In this document: positions 17,442 to 25,361 of the stretch, one piece after another
Layout of the letters: each line of letters opens with the position of its first letter
How positions within the stretch are numbered: the stretch's first letter is position 1
From: Desulfosporosinus hippei DSM 8344
GTDB lineage: Bacteria; Bacillota; Desulfitobacteriia; Desulfitobacteriales; Desulfitobacteriaceae
NCBI RefSeq assembly: GCF_900100785.1
Contig: NZ_FNCP01000036.1
Span: 1-37,297 of the forward strand
Direction of reading: 5' to 3'
Length of the DNA: 37,297 bases
Made by a program: the position numbers and the translations under genes
The notes under the pieces: model-generated
Told to the model about the DNA's origin: nothing
Seen by the model: the letters and a program-made list of their open reading frames with translations, nothing else
The model's database searches: none

Positions 17442-17631
17442 ACCGGCTGCCATCCTTTTACGGAATGTCTTTTCAGATACCGCTATAGGATATGCCGTGC
17501 CCCAGAAAAGCGTGAGGTATATAGCACCAATAAAAGAATGCTGTTCTTCAATTTTGTCACAATATAGAAGCTTTACAATCATTCAGAGGTATTCAGACCT
17601 ACCTCTTTGAAGTTAAGCGTCCTTTTTAAAA

Positions 17632-19458
17632 CTATTCTTTTAGATGATAGGGAACTGTGATAACAACTAAATCCGTTCTAAAAAGTAAGAAAGCCCGGAT
17701 AAGTAAACTCGATTGGTTATGAAGAATATTGTGCCAACCCTTTTTGGGAATAAATTGCGGGATAATCACTGTAACTTGATAATTAAATTCTTTAGCTTTA
17801 TGCTCGACGGTATCCATAAATTTAAATAGCGGTTGAATAATACTTCTATATTGAGAATGTAATGTGACTAAGCGAACGCCAGTCTGCCACTTATCCCACT
17901 TCTGTTCTAACTTCTTTTCATCTTCTCTATCAAATGATACATAAACCGCAATAATTTGCTGAGCAGATAAGGATTTTGCATAGTTTAAGGACTTTTCTAC
18001 CACCCGGGTAATTCCCGCAACAGGGACAATGATCACGTTCCCTTCAATTGGAATGGTTGCTTCATTGGGCGAAATACGCAATTGATCGGCGATTTTTTCG
18101 TAGTGCCTATGAATACTATGAAACAGATAAATAATAATCGGTAAGAAGACTAGGACTGGCCATACCTGTAGGAATTTCGTTAAGAAAAACATTACCGTTA
18201 CAATGAGGCTAATAAGAGCACCTAACGAATTAATAATAAGTTTTGAAGTCCAATCTTTTGGCTTCTCACGAATCCATTTAATCATCATTCCTAACTGAGC
18301 TAGAGTAAAAGGAATAAAAACCCCAATAGCATAAAGTGGGATAAGATGTTCTGTTTCCCCTTCGAATACAATAATTAAAATAATCGAAAACAATCCCAGG
18401 ATAATGATCCCATTCGAGTATCCCAGACGGTCTCCTCGTACGGTAAACATTCTTGCTATAAATTTGTCTTTGGCAAGATTGACAGCCAGTAATGGAAAAG
18501 CTGTATATCCTGTATTCGCTGCAAGGATTAAAATTAACGCGGTAGTACCCTGAATAAAGTAATACATCCAGTTACGCCCAAAGATAGTCTCAGCAATTTG
18601 GGATACAACCGTTTGTTCTACTACAGGGGTTATTCCGTAATAATAGGCTAAGTAAACAATTCCAGAGAATAATATCGCCAGCAGTGTTCCCATTGCGACT
18701 AAGGTTTTGGCTGCATTATTGGGCGCAGGGTCTTTGAAGTTAGGGATAGCATTCGAAATGGCTTCAACACCTGTTAATGCAGAACTTCCCGAAGCGAAGG
18801 CTTTTAGGAGTAAAAACAAACTAATTCCAGCCACTGGGGTTCCTATGGGCGTATGCAGTCCAGGTTGTACTTGGCCGGTAAAGATGTTATATAAACCAAC
18901 ACCAATTAATATTACTAAGGCTACAACAAACAAATAAACCGGATAGGCTAAGATAGAAGCGGATTCTGTTACTCCTCTCAAATTAAGAAGTGTAATACAA
19001 ACAACAAAAAAAATGGCAATACTGACATTATGATTATGTAAGGTTGGAAACGCGGAGGTAATTGCATCAGTACCCGCAGAAACACTGACTGCAACTGTTA
19101 AAATATAATCTACCAACAAAGAACCGCCTGCGATCAGTCCAAAATTAACTCCCAAATTATTTTTTGATACAACATATGCTCCACCACCATGTGGATAAGC
19201 AAAGATAACTTGCCTATAAGATAAAATTAACGCGGCTAATAAAACAAGGACTCCCATTGCTATCGGAATTGAATACCAAATGGCCGTGGCACCAATCGTT
19301 ACCAGTACAATCAATATTTGTTCTGGGCCATACGCTACGGAGGATAGAGCATCAGATGAAAGAATCGCTAATGCTTTTTTCTTGTTAAGTTTCTGTTCTC
19401 CTATTTCAGTAGATCTTAAAGGACGGCCAATTAAATAACGTTTAAATGCATATTTCAT
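17632..19458 (-). CDS. kimA: KimA (YdaO)-like APC superfamily potassium importer
   Basis: A protein of 608 residues with about 12 transmembrane segments and a C-terminal soluble domain of about 150 residues. It resembles Bacillus KimA/YdaO: GRPLRSTEIGEQKLNKKKAL near the start, then SSDALSSVAYGPEQIL, YPHGGGAYVVSK and GSSALTGVEAISNAIP, with matching total length. KimA is a high-affinity proton-coupled potassium importer inhibited by c-di-AMP; other members of the family carry amino acids, so the substrate is inferred. The C-terminal part is USP-like (NVIIVPVAGITRVVEKSLNY). ATG start with AGGTGG upstream. The promoter is about 190 nt upstream, leaving a long leader in which I could not recognise the ydaO-type c-di-AMP riboswitch. 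Confidence 0.82.
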   Translation of the reverse strand: MKYAFKRYLIGRPLRSTEIGEQKLNKKKALAILSSDALSSVAYGPEQILIVLVTIGATAIWYSIPIAMGVLVLLAALILSYRQVIFAYPHGGGAYVVSKNNLGVNFGLIAGGSLLVDYILTVAVSVSAGTDAITSAFPTLHNHNVSIAIFFVVCITLLNLRGVTESASILAYPVYLFVVALVILIGVGLYNIFTGQVQPGLHTPIGTPVAGISLFLLLKAFASGSSALTGVEAISNAIPNFKDPAPNNAAKTLVAMGTLLAILFSGIVYLAYYYGITPVVEQTVVSQIAETIFGRNWMYYFIQGTTALILILAANTGYTAFPLLAVNLAKDKFIARMFTVRGDRLGYSNGIIILGLFSIILIIVFEGETEHLIPLYAIGVFIPFTLAQLGMMIKWIREKPKDWTSKLIINSLGALISLIVTVMFFLTKFLQVWPVLVFLPIIIYLFHSIHRHYEKIADQLRISPNEATIPIEGNVIIVPVAGITRVVEKSLNYAKSLSAQQIIAVYVSFDREDEKKLEQKWDKWQTGVRLVTLHSQYRSIIQPLFKFMDTVEHKAKEFNYQVTVIIPQFIPKKGWHNILHNQSSLLIRAFLLFRTDLVVITVPYHLKE

Positions 19459-19645
19459 TTTTCAACACCACCTAATAGATGCTTAATTTAGAATGCCCTG
19501 TTCATGATAAAAACTCTCATATTAATACGTAAAACAAACCTTCTGCCTATCGTCTCACAAGTCCGACATTCCTTTCAATACCGCTTCTAAGCTAGGTTAG
19601 TGGTTGACTTGCCGATGGAATCAATCTTTGATGAAACTGTTGAAT

Positions 19646-19674
19646 ATGATACTCCTATGCTAAAATAATGTAAA
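19646..19674 (-). promoter_or_regulatory. Sigma-A promoter of the kimA-like gene
   Basis: On the minus strand TTTACA (19674-19669), a 17-bp spacer, then TATCAT (19651-19646). Transcription would start near 19640, leaving a leader of about 180 nt before the start codon at 19458. Confidence 0.6.
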
Positions 19675-19718
19675 CAAATACGTAATATAATGCCAATAAG
19701 AACGCATAAAAAACAATG

Positions 19719-19741
19719 ACCAGCAAAATAGCTGGTTTTTC
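19719..19741 (+). terminator. Terminator-like hairpin
   Basis: ACCAGC/GCTGGT stem with AAAATA loop followed by TTTTTC on the plus strand. No plus-strand gene lies directly upstream, so its role is unclear; it may block antisense transcription towards the orphan gene region. Confidence 0.45.
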
Positions 19742-19773
19742 TTATTCACAGAATGTCATTGCGCTACTTAACA

Positions 19774-19816
19774 AAGGCCCGTTGAGCTCTCAGGCTATGA
19801 GCGCTCAACGGGCCTT
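19774..19816 (-). terminator. Strong hairpin downstream of the c-di-GMP-controlled gene
   Basis: A 14-bp perfect stem, AAGGCCCGTTGAGC/GCTCAACGGGCCTT, with a 15-nt loop, 37 nt past the stop of the two-TM orphan gene. The T tract on the minus strand is short (TTTGTT). Confidence 0.7.
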
Positions 19817-19852
19817 CGTTTGATGACATGATTTTGAATCTGTGCTTTTGTA

Positions 19853-20134
19853 TCAGCTTGCTCGTCTTCTAATGTCCGTTTCTTTAGGGTACTTTAAGTC
19901 TAAATTCGGCGTCATTATTTTTATCTCTTTATCCTTAATAGTCTTAACGTAGAATAAAAGGGAACCGGATAAAGCAAAGAAGATTGTTAAAACAAAATAA
20001 CTCGTTGCTTGAGATACATAAGTAGTAGAAACATGAGTACTCACGTGACCTGCATTGAGCTCCAACACTTTTAGATATCCCATGGTATAAAACATTAGAG
20101 TACAAAGATAGCAAATAACCGATATTATTGGCAC
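19853..20134 (-). CDS. Two-TM orphan membrane protein under c-di-GMP riboswitch control
   Basis: About 93 residues from GTG 20134 (VPIISVICYLC), preceded by a G-rich ribosome site (GGGGGGG). A longer frame starting GTG 20167 (104 residues) is possible. Two hydrophobic segments are visible: IISVICYLCTLMFYTMGYL near the start and SYFVLTIFFALSGSLLFYV near residue 45-63, separated by an extracytoplasmic loop rich in Ser, Thr and His. A charged cytoplasmic tail ends the protein. No known domain is recognised. Upstream lie a c-di-GMP-I aptamer and a terminator, so expression should respond to c-di-GMP. That suggests a role in a surface, motility or lifestyle switch, which is inference only. Confidence 0.7.
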   Translation of the reverse strand: MPIISVICYLCTLMFYTMGYLKVLELNAGHVSTHVSTTYVSQATSYFVLTIFFALSGSLLFYVKTIKDKEIKIMTPNLDLKYPKETDIRRRAS

Positions 20135-20201
20135 TTTAACCCCCCCCACTTCGTTTCCAAAAGCCACGAAATATAATCAGATAACTTCTTCATATTCACA
20201 G

Positions 20202-20234
20202 AAAAATCGCCACACCTTCTTGGCTGTGACGACT
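20202..20234 (-). terminator. Riboswitch expression-platform terminator
   Basis: On the minus strand TCGTCACA pairs with TGTGGCGA (one G-U) and is followed by TTTTT. The left arm overlaps GTCGTCACAG, which is perfectly complementary to CTGTGACGAC at the 5' end of the leader (plus positions 20330-20339), giving a mutually exclusive anti-terminator. Confidence 0.75.
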
Positions 20235-20244
20235 GTACGTTTAA

Positions 20245-20339
20245 GTGATTCGGTAACCTGGCAATCATCAGTTATACAACTGGAAGACCCATGGCTTTGC
20301 GTCCTTGGCTTTCGCTCAAGTTTGCTAATGTCGTCACAG
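20245..20339 (-). promoter_or_regulatory. Cyclic-di-GMP-I (GEMM-I) riboswitch aptamer
   Basis: On the minus strand the conserved core appears in order: GCAAAC, a GAAA tetraloop stem, GGACGCAAAGCCATGGGTC, a variable CAGTT/AACTG stem, then GCCAGGTTACCGAA. These are the hallmarks of the GEMM-I class: tetraloop, its receptor, and the GACGCAAAGCC and GGTTACCG strands. The aptamer begins about 10-15 nt after the predicted transcription start and is followed by the terminator at 20202-20234 and then the two-TM gene. A false plus-strand open frame covers it. Confidence 0.9.
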
Positions 20340-20356
20340 GTATATATATTGGGTCA

Positions 20357-20362
20357 ATTATA
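20357..20362 (-). promoter_or_regulatory. Extended -10 promoter of the riboswitch transcript
   Basis: TATAAT on the minus strand preceded by TGG, an extended -10. No good -35 is seen. The start would fall near 20350, just before the 5' switching strand. Confidence 0.6.
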
Positions 20363-20466
20363 CCATAGGAATAGGCCTTTTGTACTATTATTAATAGGAC
20401 TTTTTTATCAATATTGCATTTATGGCCAATCCCTCCTGCCTTAGTGAGACAACTTGCCTTCTCTCA

Positions 20467-21009
20467 CTACATAGCTCCTTGGGGAATTATTTTCATCAGG
20501 CATATCTCATCACCCATTTTTATACTTTTTAACAACTCCACATCTACTTTACACTCAAAAGCTTGTTCAAAAAGGACTTTACTATAGCCGGTCGTACATT
20601 GACACCAGGTATCTGTATCTAATCTATCCACATCAGCGAGCATTGGACAGGGGCAGAACGGAAATTGCAGATATAGTTCTCCATTTACACAAAACAGTCC
20701 TGCTGCTTTTGCTTTGTCCAAATTTCCAAACTCCTCCATACTTGAAGATAATGCTGCCAGTTCTTTCACCAGCGCTAATTTCTCATCCATGCCATATCCG
20801 CACTGACAGTTCATTCTAATGTGTTTAACAGCCGACTTATCAAAATGGTTTTCTAATCTCTTCATTGTAGATTTCACCCAAGCCGGATTATTCTCTGCCC
20901 TTGCCAACTCATCGCTTCCATAGACTATTTCTCTTGCTGTTTCAGCATTGCTCGCCCTTTCGACAGCTCCATAGATTACCTGTTCCTGAATTTTTCTTAT
21001 ATCAAACAT
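20467..21009 (-). CDS. Cysteine-rich protein of unknown function (DUF6144-like)
   Basis: A protein of 180 residues from ATG 21009 (MFDIRKIQEQ), preceded by GGAGGG. The N-terminal half is helical. Cysteines cluster in three places: NCQCGYG near residue 65, FCPCPML near 118 and WCQCTTGYS near 135, followed by the FEQAFECKVDVELLKS segment. The last part resembles the C-terminus of the DUF6144 / L-2-amino-thiazoline-4-carboxylic acid hydrolase-like group, where Cys residues may bind metal. No signal peptide. It follows an AraC-type regulator on the same strand, separated by a terminator. Confidence 0.7.
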   Translation of the reverse strand: MFDIRKIQEQVIYGAVERASNAETAREIVYGSDELARAENNPAWVKSTMKRLENHFDKSAVKHIRMNCQCGYGMDEKLALVKELAALSSSMEEFGNLDKAKAAGLFCVNGELYLQFPFCPCPMLADVDRLDTDTWCQCTTGYSKVLFEQAFECKVDVELLKSIKMGDEICLMKIIPQGAM

Positions 21010-21050
21010 ATTAACACCCTCCATTTTTGTTTCTATTACTTCTAATAAAT

Positions 21051-21119
21051 AAAAAACAGACTCCTTGCAAATCGAACTATTTCCCTGGAACAGTTCTCAT
21101 TATAGTAAGAAGTCTGTTT
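21051..21119 (-). terminator. Terminator of the AraC-GyrI regulator gene
   Basis: Outer stem AAACAGACT/AGTCTGTTT encloses an inner GAACT/AGTTC stem. On the minus strand the structure ends in TTTTTTATTT. It lies 22 nt past the regulator's stop. Confidence 0.65.
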
Positions 21120-21140
21120 ATTTACTTCTGAATTCTTGCT

Positions 21141-21974
21141 CTATTTAATCGGTATGCATAGATCCATTACGACATGCCTGTTTTCTCTGTCAACATTCCG
21201 ATAGATATCTAATCCATATCTTTCATCCATTACATAATCGCTATAGGCCAGCCAAATATTGAATATGCCCTGAAAAGTGACAAAAATATCTTCTATCAAA
21301 CCATCAAAACGGTAAACCGCAAATTTGCCCCCTTGAATTGTTGTAACATTATCGAGAGAACAGTTTTCATCCACGGTCATGCAAATATCGTATAAACATT
21401 GATCGACATTTGTAATACTAGGATCATGATAGGACCTTTCAATCAAAAGCGTGTCTTCCTTAAGATATTCTTTATATTTTTCTGTGAAGTCGTGCCAATT
21501 TTTCCCTAGTTCTATATAGTTTCCAATATGTCTTTCATAGATAACCAGGAAGTCATCCAGTTCCTGGATCAGGATATGTTGATCATATTCTGCAAACGAT
21601 TGAAATCTGGCAATCTTGTCCGGGTAAAAGGGATGGGGTACACATGTTGTATTCGAATCCTTTCGAAATTCCGTTGGTGAAATATTATGGTGTTTCCTAA
21701 ACGCCGAACAGTAATTTGATGGACTATATCCATAATCAGATCCAATGTCAGTAATAGATTTGTCTTTTTCAGTCTTAAGTCTTACAGCACTGTGTTCCAT
21801 TTTTAAGCGTTTGATAAAGGCATAGATACTCTCCCCTGTTTTTTCCTTAAAGACTCTACTAAAGTAATATTTTGAAAAATGACAGTGATCTGCAACATCT
21901 TCAACAGAAATCTCCTCGTCTAAATGTCGCATGATATAATCAATACTTTGATTTACCCATTGGTTTGTAATCAT
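21141..21974 (-). CDS. AraC family regulator with C-terminal GyrI-like effector domain
   Basis: A protein of 277 residues from ATG 21974 (MITNQWVNQSIDYI). The DNA-binding domain is at the N-terminus: VEDVADHCHFSKYYFSRVFK and ITDIGSDYGYSPSNYCSAFR, ending NISPTEFRK near residue 105. The C-terminal 165 residues are a GyrI/BmrR-like ligand-binding domain (VIYERHIGNYIELGKNWHDF, then GGKFAVYRFDG near residue 220 and LDIYRNVD near the end), as in SoxS/Rob-like drug-responsive activators. The target is unknown; the downstream Cys-rich gene is a candidate. Confidence 0.9.
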   Translation of the reverse strand: MITNQWVNQSIDYIMRHLDEEISVEDVADHCHFSKYYFSRVFKEKTGESIYAFIKRLKMEHSAVRLKTEKDKSITDIGSDYGYSPSNYCSAFRKHHNISPTEFRKDSNTTCVPHPFYPDKIARFQSFAEYDQHILIQELDDFLVIYERHIGNYIELGKNWHDFTEKYKEYLKEDTLLIERSYHDPSITNVDQCLYDICMTVDENCSLDNVTTIQGGKFAVYRFDGLIEDIFVTFQGIFNIWLAYSDYVMDERYGLDIYRNVDRENRHVVMDLCIPIK

Positions 21975-22031
21975 AATGCCCAACCCCTATTGATTACTCA
22001 AATGAAATTTACAACCCTCGCATTTTATCCT

Positions 22032-22160
22032 CTAAGTGCCGGGAACAGCTAAATCATTCCACTCTAATATTTCTACTCTATTTCCTCGCATCCTTCTTCT
22101 AAGTAAAAATAACCCAATAATACACAAAAAAGCCAGACCGTTTAGATAAAAAAATCCAGC
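22032..22160 (-). pseudogene. Fragment of a membrane protein C-terminus
   Basis: The minus strand reads YLNGLAFLCIIGLFLLRRRM then RGNRVEILEWNDLAVPGT and a stop. This looks like the last transmembrane helix and the cytoplasmic tail of a transporter-like protein. It is preceded by an in-frame stop at about 22160 and no start. It is the only content I see in the 22006-22320 gap. The family could not be identified. Confidence 0.35.
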
Positions 22161-22355
22161 TCAATATTATTATTCACCTGGAACCGAATGAACCGCTTTA
22201 ACTCAATTTTCAATTCTTTAGTCTGTTTGTCCAATGCTTGAATCACTTATTGATGCATACAATATTTAGAGGATCAAATAGCTTCCTAAGTTATAGAACA
22301 TGATTCTGGATATACATGTGCAGTTATTTAAGAAATAAGAAAGTGGGAATGTGTA

Positions 22356-22505
22356 ATGAGTGCTGATCAAAAATGCCCTATATGCCCGAAATGCGAGCAG
22401 GAATATGATAATGCGAATTCTGGAGGAGAAATTAATGTCTGTCCAAATTGTGAAGCGATGGAAATGCTAAAAATTTACGCCAAGCACCTAGTTCAGGAAA
22501 AATAA
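22356..22505 (+). CDS. Very small zinc-ribbon-like protein
   Basis: A protein of 49 residues (ATG 22356). It has CPICPKC near residues 7-13 and CPNC near 29-32, a pattern that could bind zinc, followed by a helical tail (MEMLKIYAKHLVQEK). A weak GTGGGA ribosome site lies 8 nt upstream. A clear terminator follows at 22574-22619, which supports a real transcription unit. Expression is unproven. Such tiny zinc-ribbon proteins are often missed by gene callers. Confidence 0.55.
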   Translation: MSADQKCPICPKCEQEYDNANSGGEINVCPNCEAMEMLKIYAKHLVQEK

Positions 22506-22573
22506 TAAACTCATTCATTTAGCCAGTTGACTAAATCCTTTGAATAGCCGCATCATAAAGGTTCTCTTGATTA

Positions 22574-22619
22574 GGGGGGGCGCAAATTACTTCTTAATAG
22601 TAATGCGGCACCCCCTTTT
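22574..22619 (+). terminator. Intrinsic terminator after the small zinc-ribbon ORF
   Basis: GGGGG...GTAAT/ATTAC and CCCCC arms make a long, slightly mismatched stem with loop near TTCTTAATA, followed by TTTTAA. Confidence 0.75.
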
Positions 22620-22832
22620 AATTGTAAGCTTTCACCTAATTAACTCAACAACTATTTAGGCCATACACTCTGGGCGATGAGACTTCATATCGTACCATAT
22701 ACAAATTTTTCCAACTTTACCAGTAGTGTTGGAGGATGTTAGTGGATCGGTTATCCGGAATGCTACACAAGTGAGAGAATAGCTTCATTGACACGTTTAT
22801 AAATTTTGAAAGATATGAAAGGGTGGAGTAAA

Positions 22833-23360
22833 ATGTATAATGGATATAACTCCTATCTACGACCCTATTTTGATAACACGCCAATTTCTAACCCCTATAA
22901 TTATCCCTGCCCTCCCAGGGCTGAAGCACCAATGTATCCAGGGAGGGTGCTTCCTTTAAGGGACTACGGACCAAACCCCTTTGTAATAAATATCAAAGAG
23001 ACTACACTCCAAAACAATACCTTCCGTACCGCTTTGTGGACCGGCAATTATTTACAGCTTACCTTAATGAGCATCAATGTAGGAGATAGCATCGGATTAG
23101 AAATGCATCCTGATGTCGATCAGTTTATTCGCCTTGAACAAGGTCAAGGCCTTGTTATAATGGGAGACAGCAGAGATAGGCTTAATTACCAGCAAAGAGT
23201 GAGTGATAATTATGTCATATTAATACCGGCCGGTAAATGGCATAATCTGATAAATACTGGCTGCGTACCGCTTAAATTGTACTCTATCTATGCACCGCCT
23301 CAACATCCGCACGGCACTGTTCATAAAACAAAAGAGGTTGCTGAAGAACATCACGTATAA
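22833..23360 (+). CDS. Cupin domain protein
   Basis: A protein of 175 residues from ATG 22833 (MYNGYNSYLRPYFD), preceded by AAAGGGTGGAG. A longer frame from 22806 is rejected. The N-terminal 45 residues are Pro/Tyr-rich. The cupin barrel follows with motif 1 GDSIGLEMHPDVDQFIRLEQ near residue 93 and motif 2 PAGKWHNLINTG near 140. In motif 1 the second usual histidine is replaced by Asp, as in a subgroup with a different metal set. The C-terminus is His-rich (QHPHGTVHK). Small stand-alone cupins can be isomerases or sensors; the substrate is unknown. It ends in an exceptional 23-bp terminator stem. Confidence 0.85.
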   Translation: MYNGYNSYLRPYFDNTPISNPYNYPCPPRAEAPMYPGRVLPLRDYGPNPFVINIKETTLQNNTFRTALWTGNYLQLTLMSINVGDSIGLEMHPDVDQFIRLEQGQGLVIMGDSRDRLNYQQRVSDNYVILIPAGKWHNLINTGCVPLKLYSIYAPPQHPHGTVHKTKEVAEEHHV

Positions 23361-23381
23361 CTAATCGTATAAAATTCTTAC

Positions 23382-23435
23382 CAATTATAAAAGATCACTG
23401 CAGAGGAGTCCTTCTGCAGTGATCTTTTATAATTG
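23382..23435. terminator. Terminator with 23-bp perfect stem
   Basis: The two 23-nt arms (from CAATTATAAAAGATC to GATCTTTTATAATTG) are exactly complementary around an 8-nt loop (GGAGTCCT). It lies 21 nt past the cupin stop and is symmetrical, so it can act in both directions, serving also the convergent regulator gene. Confidence 0.85.
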
Positions 23436-23509
23436 ATGTTGCACAGTCACAGCCACTAAGGTGATCAGGTTGACGTTGGAGCAAAGCCAAATCCGTTAGG
23501 TCAATGGAA

Positions 23510-24352
23510 CTACTCATCCAACAATAATTTCATTTTTGTAGCAGTATCCGTTTCTGATAAAGGTACATGTACAATCAATTTTAAGCCAGAATTGTCTGAA
23601 ACATCAAAATTACTAACTTCAAAATCTAATATTCCCGCAACAGGATGATTCAATTGCTTGTAAATTTCTTTATTACTCTCAATTTCATGTAAAGACCACC
23701 ACAAATTAAATTCTGTGCTTTGCATTTTAAGATCATCAATAAACTGAGTAAGCCATGAATCTTCAATGTACTGCCCACACATTGAACGAAATCGGCCCAC
23801 CAGACCCTTGGCATACAAATTCCAGTCGCCATATAACTGTTTATATTTATGATCTGTAAACATTGCCCAAACTATATTTCGTTCTCGAAGGTTCATTTCA
23901 TGAAAATCTCCAAAGATTAAACATGCTGCCTTGTTCCAAGCAATAACATTCCACTTCTGATCCATGACAAGAGATGGGCAGAGTATTAAACTATCCAGAA
24001 CATGCTGAAGTATGGGACTTACTGTTCCTTGGCAGCCCGGTATATCTGCCGGAAGGGGCTGATTCGCTAAAAGGTACAGATGAATGCGTTCTTGTTTATT
24101 AAGCAATAAAACTCTAGCTAAGCTTTCTATTACTTGAGTTGAAACATGAATAGGTCTTCCTTGTTCAAGCCATGTATACCAAGTCAAACCAATCCCGGCT
24201 AACTGGGCTACTTCCTCTCTTCTCAAGCCGGGAGTACGTCGGCGCGTTGCTGATGAAAGTCCCACTTGTGATGGTAACGTTCTCGCTCTTCTCGTTTTTA
24301 AAAAATCGGCTAGCTCTTTATAGCGATGTTTCTCATTATTCAAACTCGTCAT
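23510..24352 (-). CDS. XRE/MmyB-like helix-turn-helix transcriptional regulator
   Basis: A protein of 280 residues from ATG 24352 (a TTG one codon earlier is possible). The N-terminal HTH is RTPGLRREEVAQLAGIGLTW then YTWLEQGR near residues 40-67, the standard MmyB-type signature. The C-terminal 170 residues are a PAS-like MmyB ligand-binding domain (PSLVMDQKWNVIAWNKAACL, then FGDFHEMNLRERNIVWAMF), which often senses a fatty acid or similar ligand. It is divergent from the EFR1-type gene, and an inverted repeat sits just upstream of its start, suggesting autoregulation and control of the neighbour. Confidence 0.9.
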   Translation of the reverse strand: MTSLNNEKHRYKELADFLKTRRARTLPSQVGLSSATRRRTPGLRREEVAQLAGIGLTWYTWLEQGRPIHVSTQVIESLARVLLLNKQERIHLYLLANQPLPADIPGCQGTVSPILQHVLDSLILCPSLVMDQKWNVIAWNKAACLIFGDFHEMNLRERNIVWAMFTDHKYKQLYGDWNLYAKGLVGRFRSMCGQYIEDSWLTQFIDDLKMQSTEFNLWWSLHEIESNKEIYKQLNHPVAGILDFEVSNFDVSDNSGLKLIVHVPLSETDTATKMKLLLDE

Positions 24353-24360
24353 CAATCCTA

Positions 24361-24381
24361 ACTAGTATAATTTATACCAGT
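24361..24381. promoter_or_regulatory. Candidate operator of the MmyB-like regulator
   Basis: ACTAGTATAA and TTATACCAGT form an inverted repeat (one mismatch) around a central T in the divergent intergenic region, 9 nt upstream of the regulator start. AGTATAAT occurs twice, so the site also overlaps possible -10 elements in both directions. Confidence 0.55.
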
Positions 24382-24501
24382 ATAATCTCACTCCTAGTAA
24401 CATTATAAGATCTGTATTACATTAATTCATGAAGAATTTGTAAAACGAATAAAAATGTTTTCTTAACTGCAGAAAGTCTAAAGAATTGAAGGAGGGGTCT
24501 C

Positions 24502-25318
24502 ATGAAAATACAATCGCTGAAACTGGTTTGTTTTTCACCTACGGGGACAACTAAAGATTGTTCAAGGTATTGCCCGCGGAATTAATCATAGCACTGTTGA
24601 ACTAATAGATATTACCAAACCAGCTGCGAGAAAACACCAATTACAAACATCAGAAAATGAATTACTTGTTGTTGCTGTGCCAGTTTATATGGGAAGAGTG
24701 CCATTAATTTTAATTGAATGGCTGCATGAGATTAAAGCTCGTAATACGCCTGTTATATGTATTGTCGTTTATGGTAATCGTGTGTATGACGATGCCTTAC
24801 TTGAGCTTAAAGATATTCTGACAAAACGCGGATGTATGCCGATCGCCTGTGCTGCCTATATTGGAGAACACTCCTTTTCTAGTTCCGAAACACCGATAGC
24901 CGAAGCCCGTCCTGATGCAAGTGACTTAAATCACGCAGAATTATTTGGAGTTAAAATAAAGGAAAAACTGCTATCTGTTTCATCAGTCGATCACATTTCC
25001 GATCTAAATATACCTGGCAACTATCCTTATAGAGGAGATTCCAAGCTATGGAGTGTTGATTTCATAGCAATTAGTAATGAGTGTACGCAATGCGGAATTT
25101 GTGCAGAAGGGTGTCCTGTAGGGGCTATCGATTCCGAAAATAGTCATTTGATTGATCAGGAAAAATGCATCACCTGTTGTGCCTGCATTAAGAACTGTCC
25201 TCAAAACGCCAGAACTATGAAAACTGGTCTAGTCAAAGACGCTGCAATGCGACTAAACAAACTGTATAAAGAGCGAAAGGAGCCGGTATTCTTTTTTTCC
25301 AACATCAAATCAGGATGA
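24502..25318 (+). pseudogene. Frameshifted EFR1-type flavodoxin-ferredoxin protein gene
   Basis: ATG 24502 has an excellent GGAGGGG site. The first 18 codons encode the flavodoxin start up to SPTGTTK. The frame then breaks at the A run near 24553-24556 and stops at 24583. One frame over, the protein continues as IVQGIARGINHSTVELID and runs to 25318. It includes the flavodoxin-like VYMGRVPL region and two 4Fe-4S motifs, CTQCGICAEGCP and CITCCACIKNCP. Together this is a full EFR1-type protein of about 270 residues, so the lesion is two missing bases or one extra. It could be a real mutation, slippage at AAA, or a sequence error. Redox role predicted. The divergent MmyB-like gene may regulate it. 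Confidence 0.8.
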
Positions 25319-25361
25319 TTTTTTGAATAATTCTTTAGGATCATCTACAGGCAGGAGCATG

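Noticed and set aside
19459-19640. ydaO-type c-di-AMP riboswitch for the kimA-like gene
   Set aside because: The conserved strands expected of this class could not be found by eye.
20220-20444. Plus-strand 74-residue open frame
   Set aside because: It lies over the c-di-GMP riboswitch, its terminator and its promoter on the other strand.
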